From the NCBI GenBank assembly GCA_027854065.1, contig JAQGEF010000014.1, positions 62,001 to 126,000 on the forward strand: a stretch of 64,000 bases of DNA, given 5' to 3'. The notes beneath the pieces were generated by a model. That model ran no database searches. It was given only the letters and a program-made list of their open reading frames with translations, and was not told the DNA's origin. Position 1 is the stretch's first letter. Every line of letters starts with the position of its first letter. This DNA comes from Polluticaenibacter yanchengensis (GTDB lineage Bacteria > Bacteroidota > Bacteroidia > Chitinophagales > Chitinophagaceae). Shown piece by piece: positions 35,098 through 44,085 of the stretch. A program made the translations under genes and the position numbers.

Positions 35098-36546
35098 ATG
35101 GGTAAAAATACGTTTATTCCAACAGAGAAAATTACAGAGCGAATCCATTACGAAAATCCATGGTGGGTTACTAAAACAATATCCCAAACATACAGCAACA
35201 TGGCAAAACGCTTGTATTTCGATTTGTTTTACCCTTATGTAAAGGAGCCGAATATCCGTAGAGCATTGGTTCTTATTGGTCCCAGACGAGTTGGCAAAAC
35301 TGTGATGTTATTTCATAGTATAGAAACCCTACTAAAGGAAGGCGTTGACGCACAACAAATATTTTTTGTAGGTGTAGATAATCCTATTTACATCCACCGG
35401 GGGTTAGAGGACCTATTAAATCTATATAAGCAATCTCTCAACTTAACCACTTTAAAAGGATGCTATGTCTTTTTTGATGAAATCCAATATTTAAAAGATT
35501 GGGAACGTTATCTTAAGATATTGGTAGATAGCTACCCAGATACTAAGTTTATTGTATCCGGCTCGGCAGCGGCTGCCCTGAAATGGCACAGTACAGAAAG
35601 TGGCGCCGGCAGGTTTACTGATTTCATGCTACCTCCTCTTACCTTCCAGGAGTATATTCATTTAAAAAATATGAACCATTTAATTCATGATGGTCATATT
35701 GATTATGGTGAAAAATCAATACCGTATTGTCTGACGCATGATATAAAAGCGCTGAACAAAGAGTTTGTACACTATTTAAACTTTGGTGGTTACCCAGAAG
35801 TTGTTTTATCGGAAACAATACAGAGCGATATGGGCCGGTATGTAAAAAACGATATTGTGGACAAAGTGCTGTTAAGAGATTTACCAAGCTTATATGGCAT
35901 CAAAGATGTTCAGGAGTTGAACCGCTTTTTTACTTATATCGCTTATAACACAGGTAACGAATTTTCCTATGAAGCTATGTCAAAAGAAAGCGGCATACAA
36001 AAAGATACTCTAAAAAAGTATCTTGAATACCTGGAAGCAGCGTTTCTAATAAAAGTTCTGAACAAAGTAGATGTAAATGCCAAACGCTTAAAAAGGGTTA
36101 CCAGTTTTAAAGTGTATCTAACCAACCCATCCTTACGTACAGCATTATTTTCGCCTGTAACGGAAACAGATAGCGAGATGGGCAATATGGTAGAAACAGC
36201 GGTATTATCACAATGGATGCACCGCGAAAAATTAGACCTGACATATGCACGCTGGAAAGAAGGCAGAGCAGAAGGGGAAGTTGATCTGGTATTATTAGAT
36301 GAGAAAAAGTTTAAACCAAGCTGGGGTGTAGAAATAAAATGGAGCAATCGTTATTTCCAAAAACCGGAAGAATTAAAAAGCCTGATTCAATTTTGCAAAG
36401 CCAATTCATTCCGAAAAGCATTAGTCACATCAATTGACAAATTAGGCGCTAAAAAAACAGCTGACATCGTATTATCATTTTTACCAGCCTCAGTATATAC
36501 GTATAATATTGGTGATATCACATTGAAAATGAAAAACCCCGGCTAA
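35098..36546 (+). CDS. AAA_14/DUF4143 ATP-binding protein
   Basis: 482 residues. Walker A GPRRVGKT is at 61-68, Walker B is YVFFDEIQ (about 121-128), and FIVSGSAAAAL is the sensor 1 strand. The DUF4143 half follows, and its C-terminal part carries EVDLVLLDEKK ... VEIKWS, the D...ExK spacing of PD-(D/E)xK nuclease-like folds. Many such proteins occur per Bacteroidota genome; no function is established, though a link to toxin-antitoxin or defence has been suggested by others. It stands alone between terminators, behind a duplicated leader. Confidence 0.88.
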   Translation: MGKNTFIPTEKITERIHYENPWWVTKTISQTYSNMAKRLYFDLFYPYVKEPNIRRALVLIGPRRVGKTVMLFHSIETLLKEGVDAQQIFFVGVDNPIYIHRGLEDLLNLYKQSLNLTTLKGCYVFFDEIQYLKDWERYLKILVDSYPDTKFIVSGSAAAALKWHSTESGAGRFTDFMLPPLTFQEYIHLKNMNHLIHDGHIDYGEKSIPYCLTHDIKALNKEFVHYLNFGGYPEVVLSETIQSDMGRYVKNDIVDKVLLRDLPSLYGIKDVQELNRFFTYIAYNTGNEFSYEAMSKESGIQKDTLKKYLEYLEAAFLIKVLNKVDVNAKRLKRVTSFKVYLTNPSLRTALFSPVTETDSEMGNMVETAVLSQWMHREKLDLTYARWKEGRAEGEVDLVLLDEKKFKPSWGVEIKWSNRYFQKPEELKSLIQFCKANSFRKALVTSIDKLGAKKTADIVLSFLPASVYTYNIGDITLKMKNPG

Positions 36547-36561
36547 GGCTGGTTTTTCATT
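36528..36561 (+). terminator. Terminator overlapping the DUF4143 stop codon
   Basis: AATGAAAAACC (36528-36538) and GGTTTTTCATT (36551-36561) pair over 11 bp around a 12-nt loop containing the stop codon TAA; T-rich sequence follows. Confidence 0.65.
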
Positions 36562-36817
36562 TTTTATTGAGTCGGCAGTATTTCCTGGCTCGACTGTATT
36601 GGCGACGCTCCGTTCATCTGCTTGCTACTATTGAGCATTGTAAATTGGCCGCCATAAATTTTGAATTAATGAATAAGCAGACAGTAAAGCATATAGCTTT
36701 ATTAAAAGATGATCTACATTCGATGAAGATAGAAGCAGCAATCATTCTCAAATTTAAAGAAAAGCCAATTATATTATATCCGTTTACTTGCTCATATCTC
36801 CAAGCCATTTAATCTCC
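36562..36817. other. Gene-free gap
   Basis: An 81-codon open frame spans part of it but has no start signal, family likeness or partner. The words GGCTCG and GACGCTCCG near 36580-36620 could be remains of an R repeat, too weak to call. Confidence 0.4.
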
Positions 36818-36825
36818 TATATTTG
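36818..36825 (+). promoter_or_regulatory. -7 box TATATTTG before the DUF2911 gene
   Basis: An exact TAnnTTTG match 26 nt before the ATG. The nearest upstream TTG (36788-36790) is 27 nt away, longer than usual. Confidence 0.5.
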
Positions 36826-36851
36826 CACTCAGCTATATAATACGACACACA

Positions 36852-37403
36852 ATGAAATTACTCTCCACTATCGTGGCATTACTACTATGCCTTAACGTGA
36901 TGGCCCAAGGTACAGAACCTGATAAGTCTCCACTGGATGTTGCTTATTCCCCAAACAATTTCCCACAGTCAAAAATAAATGGCAAAAACACCTCTAAACC
37001 CAATGCCCGGGTACTCTACAGCCGGCCGCAACTGAAAGGCAGGAATATTTTTGGAAATGAAGTGGCTTTTGGTGAAATTTGGAGACTGGGTGCTAATGAA
37101 GCTACTGAAATTGAACTATTCAAATCATCCTTATTCGGTGGAAAAAAGTTGGCTAAAGGAAGGTATTCAATGTTTTGTATTCCTAATGCCACCAGTTGGA
37201 CGATTATTATAAATAAGGATCTTGATGGTTGGGGCGCATTTAATTACAACCAGGCAAATGATGTGATCAGAGTAGCGGTTCCTACCAAAGCGGAAGAGGT
37301 ACCGGCAGAATACTTTACCATGTACTTTGATGCCAGCAATAACCTGGTAATAAAATGGGATTCAGTTTCGGTAAGCATTCCTATAAAATTCAATGCTATT
37401 TAA
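36852..37403 (+). CDS. DUF2911 secreted protein
   Basis: 183 residues. Signal peptide to NVMAQ. The DUF2911 pattern is clear: ARVLYSRPQLKGRNIFG, FGEIWRLGANEATEI, KGRYSMFCIP and WTIIINKDLDGWGAF. The family is common in Bacteroidota, is probably periplasmic, and has no known role. The dgkA gene follows 9 bp later, so both are likely co-transcribed. Confidence 0.88.
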   Translation: MKLLSTIVALLLCLNVMAQGTEPDKSPLDVAYSPNNFPQSKINGKNTSKPNARVLYSRPQLKGRNIFGNEVAFGEIWRLGANEATEIELFKSSLFGGKKLAKGRYSMFCIPNATSWTIIINKDLDGWGAFNYNQANDVIRVAVPTKAEEVPAEYFTMYFDASNNLVIKWDSVSVSIPIKFNAI

Positions 37404-37412
37404 AACAATAAA

Positions 37413-37772
37413 ATGAAGCGTTTCCTCAAAAGTGTGGGTTTTGCATTAAATGGATGGAGAGCTTTTTTCACGCATGAAAAAAATGGCAGGATACAAATTG
37501 TAATTGGCATTACTACTATTATAGCAGGCTTTATTTTTCATTTATCAGCACCGGAGTGGATTGCTATTCTATTCTGTCTGGCATTAATACCTACACTGGA
37601 AATGCTTAATAGCGCCCTTGAAAAACTATGCGACCTGGCAGAACCCTCCATAAATGAGAAGATAAAATTTATAAAAGATGTAGCTGCCGGAGCTGTTTTA
37701 TGGAGCACCGTTTTTGTTATTATCATCGGGGCCATCATTTTTGTTCCTAAAATTCTTGATTGTATAAAGTAG
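37413..37772 (+). CDS. dgkA: Diacylglycerol kinase family protein (or undecaprenol kinase)
   Basis: 119 residues with three membrane helices. The family signature is EMLNSALEKLCD followed by IKDVAAGAVLWS, matching the E..N.A.E and D.AAGAV residues of the active site. In most non-enterobacteria this small family phosphorylates undecaprenol rather than diacylglycerol, so the lipid substrate is open. Its last 26 bp overlap the 3' end of asnB on the other strand. Confidence 0.9.
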   Translation: MKRFLKSVGFALNGWRAFFTHEKNGRIQIVIGITTIIAGFIFHLSAPEWIAILFCLALIPTLEMLNSALEKLCDLAEPSINEKIKFIKDVAAGAVLWSTVFVIIIGAIIFVPKILDCIK

Positions 37773-39627
37773 CAGCAACAGATAAAATTCTGAAATCATA
37801 ATTATTCGATTCATGTGCCGGTTTTGCAACCGGCATTTCGTTTTTATAAGTTTCAGTAATGATCCCATTGTTATAAGCAATATTTTTAGCATGCATTACC
37901 ATATCCTTCATCCTATTTGTTTGCATCCATAATTGCTGTGGCGGTTCAAAACCTATTTTATCTGTTCTGAAAACAATATTCTGTGGCAACAAGTTTTTTA
38001 CCGTTTGTCTTAAAATCCATTTGCTATAACCATCTTTCATTTTGAATGATTCATGAAGATTCATAGCAAACTCCACCAACTGATGGCTAAGGAATGGCAA
38101 CCTTACTTCTATACCATGGGCCATACTATTTCTATCCGCATATCTCAGGAGTTCTTCCAGCCCAAACTGAAATGTATTATAATAGAGTAAATCATTCAGG
38201 TGTTTCACAACCGGCTTTTCCAGGCTCCTTATATTACTGTTCACATTTACAAAATCCCTGTCGAGTAAATATTGTTGGCTGAGCAAACTGGTATTACGTT
38301 GGGCCAGTTGCCTGGCGGTAGTATTAGGCATCAAGGCTGCCAGGAAATTTTTGTAGTTCCAGTTTTGTTGAATAAAATGATTGGTTTTGAACGCTTTCAA
38401 TTCATGGAACAATAATTTAGGATTTTCTAATACCAACTGCTGCAAATACCAATGAGTATATTTTTTATACCCGGCCAAAACTTCGTCAGCACCTTGGCCA
38501 TCCAGTAAGACCGTTACTTTATTTTTCTTTACCAATTGATAAACAGCATATTGAGTATAAATACTGGAACTCAAAAATGGTTCATCCTGGTGATAGGCTA
38601 TTTTTGAGAACGAATTTTCAAAATCGGAAGCCGTAGGTTCACAGGAAAAGTCCTTTAAATGCAAACTGTCAGCCACCGATTGAGCATATTGTTCTTCATT
38701 ATTTTCAAATCCGGGAAAGATAGCAGTAAATGCTTTTTGCGAAAAATTGTTTGCAATATTGGTTTGTTTAATAAAGGCAGCAATAGCAGAGCTATCCAAA
38801 CCGCCGCTTAAGCTGGTTCCGACCGGCACATCGCTGCGCAATCTTAGTTTTACACTTTGCTGTAACAATGTTTTGAATACATCTAAAGCTTCTGCTTCGT
38901 CATTTATTTTAAAACGCCGGTCAGGTTTAAAAACATACCATTTTTGTTGAAAAACATTGTTTTCGCTCAAATTAAATTTGCATAAATATCCCGGTGCCAG
39001 CGCCTGTACATTCTTGAAAAATGTGGTTGTTTTATCTGTGGGATTCTGCCCCAAGCCCAATGCAACAAAATTGAGCAATTGAGACTGGTTAACTTCTTTC
39101 TGTAACCCAATACTCCAGAAACTTTTTATCTCACTTGCAAAATACAATTCGCTATTGAGACTGGTATAAAACAACGGCTTTTCCCCAAATCTATCACGGG
39201 CTAAAACCATTGAATGATCTTTTGGATTATACAATGCAAAAGCAAACATACCATCCAGTTTATTCAATGCGTTGGTTAATCCCCAGCAATCAATAGCCGC
39301 AGGAATTACTTCTGTATCGCCATCGTTATAAAATAGATAACCTTGTTTAACCAATTCTGATTTAAGCTCCCTGTAATTATAAATTTCACCGTTAAAAACA
39401 ATGGTGTAGTGCAGGTAATGCAATGGTTGTGCGGCGGCAGAACTTAAATCAATGATAGATAAACGCGCATGTGCCAGGCCTACTCTACCGGATACATCCT
39501 GCCAGTTAGCTATACCACCCGGTCCTCTGTGACTTACTGTATGAATCATCTTATTCAACCGATACTCACGCTCCTGTTTATCCTGTTGACTATTATTTAA
39601 AGATACAATTCCGGCAATACCACACAT
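37747..39627 (-). CDS. asnB: Asparagine synthase (glutamine-hydrolysing)
   Basis: 626 residues. Cys2 right after the start Met (MCGIAGIVSL) is the nucleophile of the class II glutaminase domain (1-~210), with HARLSIIDLS and FNGEIYNYRELK. The synthetase domain has the PP-loop SLSGGLDSSAIA and the conserved LDGQGADEVLAGY. It makes asparagine from aspartate, glutamine and ATP; AsnB-like enzymes also amidate cell-wall or secondary products. It starts 16 bp after the DUF1361 gene and probably shares its transcript. Confidence 0.95.
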   Translation of the reverse strand: MCGIAGIVSLNNSQQDKQEREYRLNKMIHTVSHRGPGGIANWQDVSGRVGLAHARLSIIDLSSAAAQPLHYLHYTIVFNGEIYNYRELKSELVKQGYLFYNDGDTEVIPAAIDCWGLTNALNKLDGMFAFALYNPKDHSMVLARDRFGEKPLFYTSLNSELYFASEIKSFWSIGLQKEVNQSQLLNFVALGLGQNPTDKTTTFFKNVQALAPGYLCKFNLSENNVFQQKWYVFKPDRRFKINDEAEALDVFKTLLQQSVKLRLRSDVPVGTSLSGGLDSSAIAAFIKQTNIANNFSQKAFTAIFPGFENNEEQYAQSVADSLHLKDFSCEPTASDFENSFSKIAYHQDEPFLSSSIYTQYAVYQLVKKNKVTVLLDGQGADEVLAGYKKYTHWYLQQLVLENPKLLFHELKAFKTNHFIQQNWNYKNFLAALMPNTTARQLAQRNTSLLSQQYLLDRDFVNVNSNIRSLEKPVVKHLNDLLYYNTFQFGLEELLRYADRNSMAHGIEVRLPFLSHQLVEFAMNLHESFKMKDGYSKWILRQTVKNLLPQNIVFRTDKIGFEPPQQLWMQTNRMKDMVMHAKNIAYNNGIITETYKNEMPVAKPAHESNNYDFRILSVAATLYNQEF

Positions 39628-39643
39628 GTCGTAAAATTAACGG

Positions 39644-40339
39644 TTAAAATGAATTCTCTACACGTTTTTCATAAAATGTTTTACTCCATCCATTGTACAT
39701 CAACCACATTGCCAGAGCATAACAAAATGTAAATCCACAGGTTTCCACATTTTCAAAAGGATTGAGTAACCTGTTAAAAATATCTGCCAGAATACCTTTG
39801 TAATTAGTAACAATATCCCAGCTATTCCAACGCAATACACGACCTATATAAATACCAAGTCCCGTCATTAAGAACACCACCAGTTTTATTAATTCACCAA
39901 TCCGCTTTTGAACCACTGTAGGTAACTCAATCAACCAACGTGTTTCCCAAAAATAATGCCAGGCTTCAGATATCATTTTCATAGACTGAAATGCCAGGAT
40001 CAATCCACAAAATGCTGTGGTAAACAACATTAGCGAATCGAACCAAACAGGAGCTCCTTCCACATGAGAAATATGCAAAATATCGGTAATCAGGTAAGGA
40101 GCATTTGGTAAAAACAATAGCCATATACAGGAATAGAAAAACAATTTCCAGCCTTTCATTTCTTTTTGTTTTACTTGCAGCGCTATGAGTAACGGTATAG
40201 CGGCCAGCCATAAATTCCAAAGCAAAAAAGTATATGTAAAAGTTTTGGTAGCAAATACTCTTAATGCCAGTAAAATAATACTTAATACTGTAGCGTATAT
40301 AACAATATAGTTTTGTTTCAATGTCTTTATCATAGTCAT
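39644..40339 (-). CDS. DUF1361 membrane protein
   Basis: 231 residues with about seven hydrophobic helices. The DUF1361 pattern is visible: LLWNLWLAAIPLLIAL, LFLPNAPYLITDILH, and TGLGIYIGRVLRWNSWD. The function is unknown. It precedes asnB by 16 bp. ATG 40339 is used, with a second in-frame ATG two codons on. Confidence 0.87.
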   Translation of the reverse strand: MTMIKTLKQNYIVIYATVLSIILLALRVFATKTFTYTFLLWNLWLAAIPLLIALQVKQKEMKGWKLFFYSCIWLLFLPNAPYLITDILHISHVEGAPVWFDSLMLFTTAFCGLILAFQSMKMISEAWHYFWETRWLIELPTVVQKRIGELIKLVVFLMTGLGIYIGRVLRWNSWDIVTNYKGILADIFNRLLNPFENVETCGFTFCYALAMWLMYNGWSKTFYEKRVENSF

Positions 40340-40472
40340 TCAATTTATTTTTTATTAAAGAGCGGGCGTTCAATCTATCTCTGACTTAAAAAATTTTATA
40401 CCAATCGATACATTTTAAATTAAAGAAAAAAGAATTGTGGAATAAGGTCTATCTACTCACTACTTTAAAAGT

Positions 40473-40494
40473 GGGGACTGCCGAAGCAGCCCCC
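40473..40494 (-). terminator. GC-rich hairpin after creD
   Basis: On the minus strand GGGGGCTGC, loop TTCG, GCAGTCCCC: a 9-bp stem with one mismatch capped by a very stable tetraloop. It is 9 bp past the creD stop. The T run after it is short (ACTTTTAAA), so it may be weak. Confidence 0.6.
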
Positions 40495-40502
40495 TATGGT
40501 TA

Positions 40503-42353
40503 TCAGGCAGCAGCATGTGGTGTTTTATTGTACCAGTTTATTTTTTTGCTAAAGTGCATTGCAATAGCCAGCAAAATAAACAAGCCAATACTTCCGGTAA
40601 TTAATGCAGTATCTTCCAACTGAATTAATGTAAATAAGAACCCGTATAAAAATGATATAAATACAGCCAGGGTAATCGTTGCTTTTGTACTTTTTAATAA
40701 TCCCTGGATAAAACTACTGATGAGTAAAACAGTTGCCGAACTTGCGATTAAGTAAGCGATTGCAAAACCGGTATATTCACTAATGGCTAATAAAAGAATA
40801 TAAAACACTACCATTGCCAAACCTATTAATGCATATTGAATAGGATGCACTTGTTTCTTCTGAACATTCTCGAAAATGAAGAATAAGCCAAAGGTTAATC
40901 CTATAATTAATATGGCATATTTTATACTGCGATTAGTACTGTTATAATGGTCGGTTGGCTGGATCAATTTTACACCAAACGATAATTCCTTATCATTTAG
41001 GTTATGCTGAATAGTAGTGGTGAAAGGTAATGATGCCTTATTGAAATGCCATTCTGCGGTATAGCCATTTTCAATTTTATAATCGGAGCTTACTTTGTAA
41101 CCATTAAAGGACGGACTGCTCCAATTGCTTTTTTGGTAAAATGAACTATTAGCGGCCAATGGTAAATAATGCAATTGCTCACTACCTTTAATAGACAACT
41201 CAAGATTAAACTTCAATGGTTCTGCCTCACTAAATCCTGTAAGATTTACAGGTGTAGATAACCCCTTCTCAGCAATCCTTGTATCTACACCACCCGGCTC
41301 CATACTCAAGCTTTGTGTACCAATAGTCAGTTTAGATATTTTGTTGATGCCTTTAAAATCACTGATACCGAAAGATGCAACTGCCCGATCCCAGAATACA
41401 TTTTGTGGTTCTACACCATTCGGTATTTTGTAATTAAATGTACCTGTAAATTTAGAATTACTTGTATATAGTAAAACATTAAAGAGACTTCTTCCTTTGG
41501 GTTCAGTATTAATACTGTCGTGTACTTCCAGTGTTTCCGGTATTAATATAAAAGTACCTTCTTCCCGACGGATCTTACCGGAATCTAATTTTACAAATTC
41601 AATATATGGTACAGTCAGGTATAATCCGGATAATAATTGTGGGTCGGCCCATTTCGCGCTGATCTCTTCCTTTACTTCATTTGAGCGCATGTGTCTTTCG
41701 GACACCAGGCCCATAATGAGTGTTGAGGGAATTAAAAGAATTAAAACAATGCCTAAAATAATTCCCAGTTTAAGCAATACGGAATGATTGCCGGTATTAT
41801 TAACAGGAGGATTTTGAGATGTAATCGGTTCCATAATTTCAAGATTTGATTGTTGATTAAATGTTAGTTCGTTGTATGCAGGGTCAGTTAAGTTGTTATC
41901 GCTTTCTGTATCAGGAAACTCTTCTAAAGAGGTAAGATCGTATTCACTCGTAGTGCTTTTTGTAAATCGCTCTGCAAAGGCATTGTTTGAAAAGAGAAGT
42001 GCCAACAGGATACTAAGATTAATGCCTGCTGCAAAAAGAATAGAATCAAAGTCTCTAAAACCTGTAATGCAAAAAACAAATAAGGAGTATACTAATCCAA
42101 TAGCAAACGCCATCATATATACTTCTCGCCTGGATTTTGCAACTGTATGATTCTTGTCACTGATAATCTTTATTGCAATAGCCAAAATTATTGCCGCAGG
42201 AATAGTTAATACCTCGGCTACGATAAAGACAATAAACAAAAGAGAGGCATCTAATGCATGGTTATCCACGATATTAGTAACAAATAGCAGGATTGTAAAA
42301 ATCAGCACTGTCAACTGCCATATTCTGAAAGTGAGCCATTTATTAGTTTGCAT
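40503..42353 (-). CDS. creD: CreD-like inner-membrane protein with extra N-terminal membrane domain
   Basis: 616 residues. From about 190 on it is CreD: LIPSTLIMGLVSERHMR, SGLYLTVPYIE, a large periplasmic domain, and five to six C-terminal helices with HPIQYALIGLAMVVFYILLL. CreD usually has about 450 residues. Here about 190 extra residues come first: four hydrophobic segments and an acidic, Asn/Thr-rich linker. CreD proteins affect envelope stress and beta-lactam sensitivity in Proteobacteria; the mechanism is not known. It is the last gene of a four-gene operon (43851 to 40503) with a winged-helix regulator. Confidence 0.88.
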   Translation of the reverse strand: MQTNKWLTFRIWQLTVLIFTILLFVTNIVDNHALDASLLFIVFIVAEVLTIPAAIILAIAIKIISDKNHTVAKSRREVYMMAFAIGLVYSLFVFCITGFRDFDSILFAAGINLSILLALLFSNNAFAERFTKSTTSEYDLTSLEEFPDTESDNNLTDPAYNELTFNQQSNLEIMEPITSQNPPVNNTGNHSVLLKLGIILGIVLILLIPSTLIMGLVSERHMRSNEVKEEISAKWADPQLLSGLYLTVPYIEFVKLDSGKIRREEGTFILIPETLEVHDSINTEPKGRSLFNVLLYTSNSKFTGTFNYKIPNGVEPQNVFWDRAVASFGISDFKGINKISKLTIGTQSLSMEPGGVDTRIAEKGLSTPVNLTGFSEAEPLKFNLELSIKGSEQLHYLPLAANSSFYQKSNWSSPSFNGYKVSSDYKIENGYTAEWHFNKASLPFTTTIQHNLNDKELSFGVKLIQPTDHYNSTNRSIKYAILIIGLTFGLFFIFENVQKKQVHPIQYALIGLAMVVFYILLLAISEYTGFAIAYLIASSATVLLISSFIQGLLKSTKATITLAVFISFLYGFLFTLIQLEDTALITGSIGLFILLAIAMHFSKKINWYNKTPHAAA

Positions 42354-42362
42354 ATTTTATGT

Positions 42363-42779
42363 TTAAGTATTTAACTCCTTATTTGATTTTTTCACTTGGA
42401 AATAAGCATCTATACCACTAATGATTAATGCAATAGCCACACTAATAGCAATTAAAAAGAAGTATTCATCTTGATTATTAAAAAAATCGGGAATCATATA
42501 ACTATACGCCCAACCAGCAAGTCCACAAATAAGAAATAGAATAATCATTGAGGTAACCACTTTTACCTTGAATTGATATAAGTAGCTTGTAGCAAAACGT
42601 AACAATAAAAAAAATGGAATAGTTATAAACATAGCTAGCAAAAAAATGGGTACCAACCAGAAACAATATCCAAAAGTAATAGTCCCCCAATCTTCACTAA
42701 GTAGTTTAAAACATCCCAAACTAAAAACGAGAGTAGTTATTATCCATATTTTAGTTTCTATATTTACGGACCTTTTCAT
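42363..42779 (-). CDS. Small membrane protein of unknown function (creD operon)
   Basis: 138 residues with four predicted helices (for example WIITTLVFSLGCFKLL and FFLIAISVAIALIISGI) and a basic tail. No family is recognised. It ends 9 bp before creD. ATG at 42779 is chosen because it lies 7 nt after a CTTTG-N5-CAAAG palindrome that also precedes the first gene of the operon; the open frame extends 11 codons upstream, through the palindrome, to a less likely start at 42812. Confidence 0.7.
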   Translation of the reverse strand: MKRSVNIETKIWIITTLVFSLGCFKLLSEDWGTITFGYCFWLVPIFLLAMFITIPFFLLLRFATSYLYQFKVKVVTSMIILFLICGLAGWAYSYMIPDFFNNQDEYFFLIAISVAIALIISGIDAYFQVKKSNKELNT

Positions 42780-42786
42780 AAAAGTG

Positions 42787-42801
42787 CTTTGAATTACAAA
42801 G
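42787..42801 (-). promoter_or_regulatory. CTTTG-N5-CAAAG palindrome, site B (inside creD operon)
   Basis: The plus strand reads CTTTGAATTACAAAG: two 5-bp arms around 5 nt, 7 nt before the ATG at 42779. It matches site A at 43861-43877 in arms, spacing and in the flanking TACTTTG and TTT..ATG. It lies between the regulator gene and the next gene. Confidence 0.6.
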
Positions 42802-42818
42802 TATTTAAGCAAAAAAAA

Positions 42819-43124
42819 TTATTTCGCCTGTTGTATTATTTTTTCAAGCATATCAAGATGCTCTTTAAATGCTTTCTCCCCCATTTTAGTAATCTGGTAA
42901 GTAGTATTGGTCTTTCGGCCAATAAACCCCTTAAATACAGCAATATACTTTAAACCTTCGAGGGCCTTTAAATGACTCGCCAAATTACCATCCGTTACAT
43001 CTAACAATTCTTTCAGATCGTTATAGCTAATTTCATCATTCACCATAAGCGTACTCATTATCCCTAACCGAATACGACTATCGAATGCTTTATTTAATTG
43101 TGCTATGTTTATATTTCCGGACAT
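42819..43124 (-). CDS. Winged-helix transcriptional regulator (HTH_34 type)
   Basis: 101 residues, all one winged helix: FDSRIRLGIMSTLMVND (helix 1), SYNDLKELLDVTDGNLASHLKAL (helices 2-3, recognition), and the wing YIAVFKGFIGRKTNTTYQIT. This small ArsR/MarR-like family has no metal-binding cysteines here. Such genes often sit next to creD-like genes in Bacteroidota, and it is the best candidate to bind the two CTTTG-N5-CAAAG sites, though that is inference. Confidence 0.9.
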   Translation of the reverse strand: MSGNINIAQLNKAFDSRIRLGIMSTLMVNDEISYNDLKELLDVTDGNLASHLKALEGLKYIAVFKGFIGRKTNTTYQITKMGEKAFKEHLDMLEKIIQQAK

Positions 43125-43173
43125 TTGTTTGAATAATAAGTAAGAAAAATAAGATACCCTGCCGCCGGATAAA

Positions 43174-43851
43174 TTATTGTTCGGTATTTCTTTCGTATTT
43201 ATACCACATTACTAATCCATAAATAATGTGCATAATACCGAAACCGATGGCCCAAAAATACAAACCATAACCCGGATTGTACATGCTGATTATCGCCAGT
43301 AAAATTTGTATATATCCCAGGTATTTAATTTCACCAATTGTATATCGGGAGCCGCTCAAAAGTGCTAAACCATAAAACAATAAACAGCCTGGTGCTATTA
43401 ATCCGAAATTGGAAAACTTCATTAACTGCAACAGGTATAACCCACCTGCAACCAATGGAATGGCAGTACTGATTAGAAGTTTTTTCGAAGTTGCTCCCCA
43501 GATTGGTGTCCTGGTCTTTTTACTTCTTAAATAAGTAAACGTAAAAGCAAGGATCACTGCCGCTACCAAAGTAACAATAGCTATCTGGAACAAGCTGTTA
43601 CCCATATAGCTTTGCAATGATACGCCCTCGTACCTGTTAGCCGATGCGTCGTACTGGTTAAAGTCTATTTTTTTAATCAGTGAGTCAGAATTTTTGTTTC
43701 TACTAATAATATCATTGGCAAAATGAGCACCTATTAAGGCACAAACACCGGCAGCCACACCGCTCCAGCCACTAAGGCTAATGAACCTGCTGCTCCGCTC
43801 CATCATTTTTTTGATATCCTTCAGTGTATCTAAACTCTGCTGACTATTCAT
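43174..43851 (-). CDS. Membrane protein of unknown function heading the creD operon
   Basis: 225 residues. A cytoplasmic start with DTLKDIKKMMERSSRFISLSG, then about six helices (IAIVTLVAAVILAFTFTYL, APGCLLFYGLALLSG and others), with a soluble loop after the first. The opening pattern is common in Bacteroidota membrane proteins encoded next to small winged-helix regulators. No function is known. ATG 43851 follows palindrome site A by 9 nt; the frame also stays open through that site to 43872. The regulator gene starts 49 bp after its stop. Confidence 0.78.
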   Translation of the reverse strand: MNSQQSLDTLKDIKKMMERSSRFISLSGWSGVAAGVCALIGAHFANDIISRNKNSDSLIKKIDFNQYDASANRYEGVSLQSYMGNSLFQIAIVTLVAAVILAFTFTYLRSKKTRTPIWGATSKKLLISTAIPLVAGGLYLLQLMKFSNFGLIAPGCLLFYGLALLSGSRYTIGEIKYLGYIQILLAIISMYNPGYGLYFWAIGFGIMHIIYGLVMWYKYERNTEQ

Positions 43852-43860
43852 AGTTAAAGC

Positions 43861-43877
43861 ACTTTGAAACACAAAGT
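43861..43877 (-). promoter_or_regulatory. CTTTG-N5-CAAAG palindrome, site A (head of creD operon)
   Basis: The plus strand reads ACTTTGAAACACAAAGT: perfect 6-bp arms around 5 nt. The distal arm overlaps TTACTTTG on the minus strand, one base off TAnnTTTG, so a bound protein would cover the -7 region. It is 9 nt before the ATG at 43851. Confidence 0.65.
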
Positions 43878-44058
43878 AAATATAGAATAATTACTCTGCC
43901 AAATTTATTTCGCCTTTTTATACTTTATTATGCCAGAATTTTAAAGCAGGTTGATAAAATAAAATTTGATTATGCCTTTAGCGATGGCATTCATAATAAC
44001 ACAACATGATATACAGCTTTGGCCATAACATATGAACTATCAACTCACAACTATCTAT

Positions 44059-44066
44059 TATCTTTG
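44059..44066 (+). promoter_or_regulatory. -7 box TATCTTTG before the MBL-fold gene
   Basis: An exact TAnnTTTG match 19 nt before the ATG at 44086. The nearest TTTG upstream is at 44018-44021, too far for a standard -33. Confidence 0.5.
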
Positions 44067-44085
44067 AAACCACTAAACGAGACAT

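Noticed and set aside
35098..36546. DUF4143 ATPase as part of a defence island
   Set aside because: Its neighbours are housekeeping or DUF genes and no second defence gene is present.
36567..36812. 81-codon plus-strand frame
   Set aside because: No start signal, no recognised pattern, and it ends over the DUF2911 promoter.
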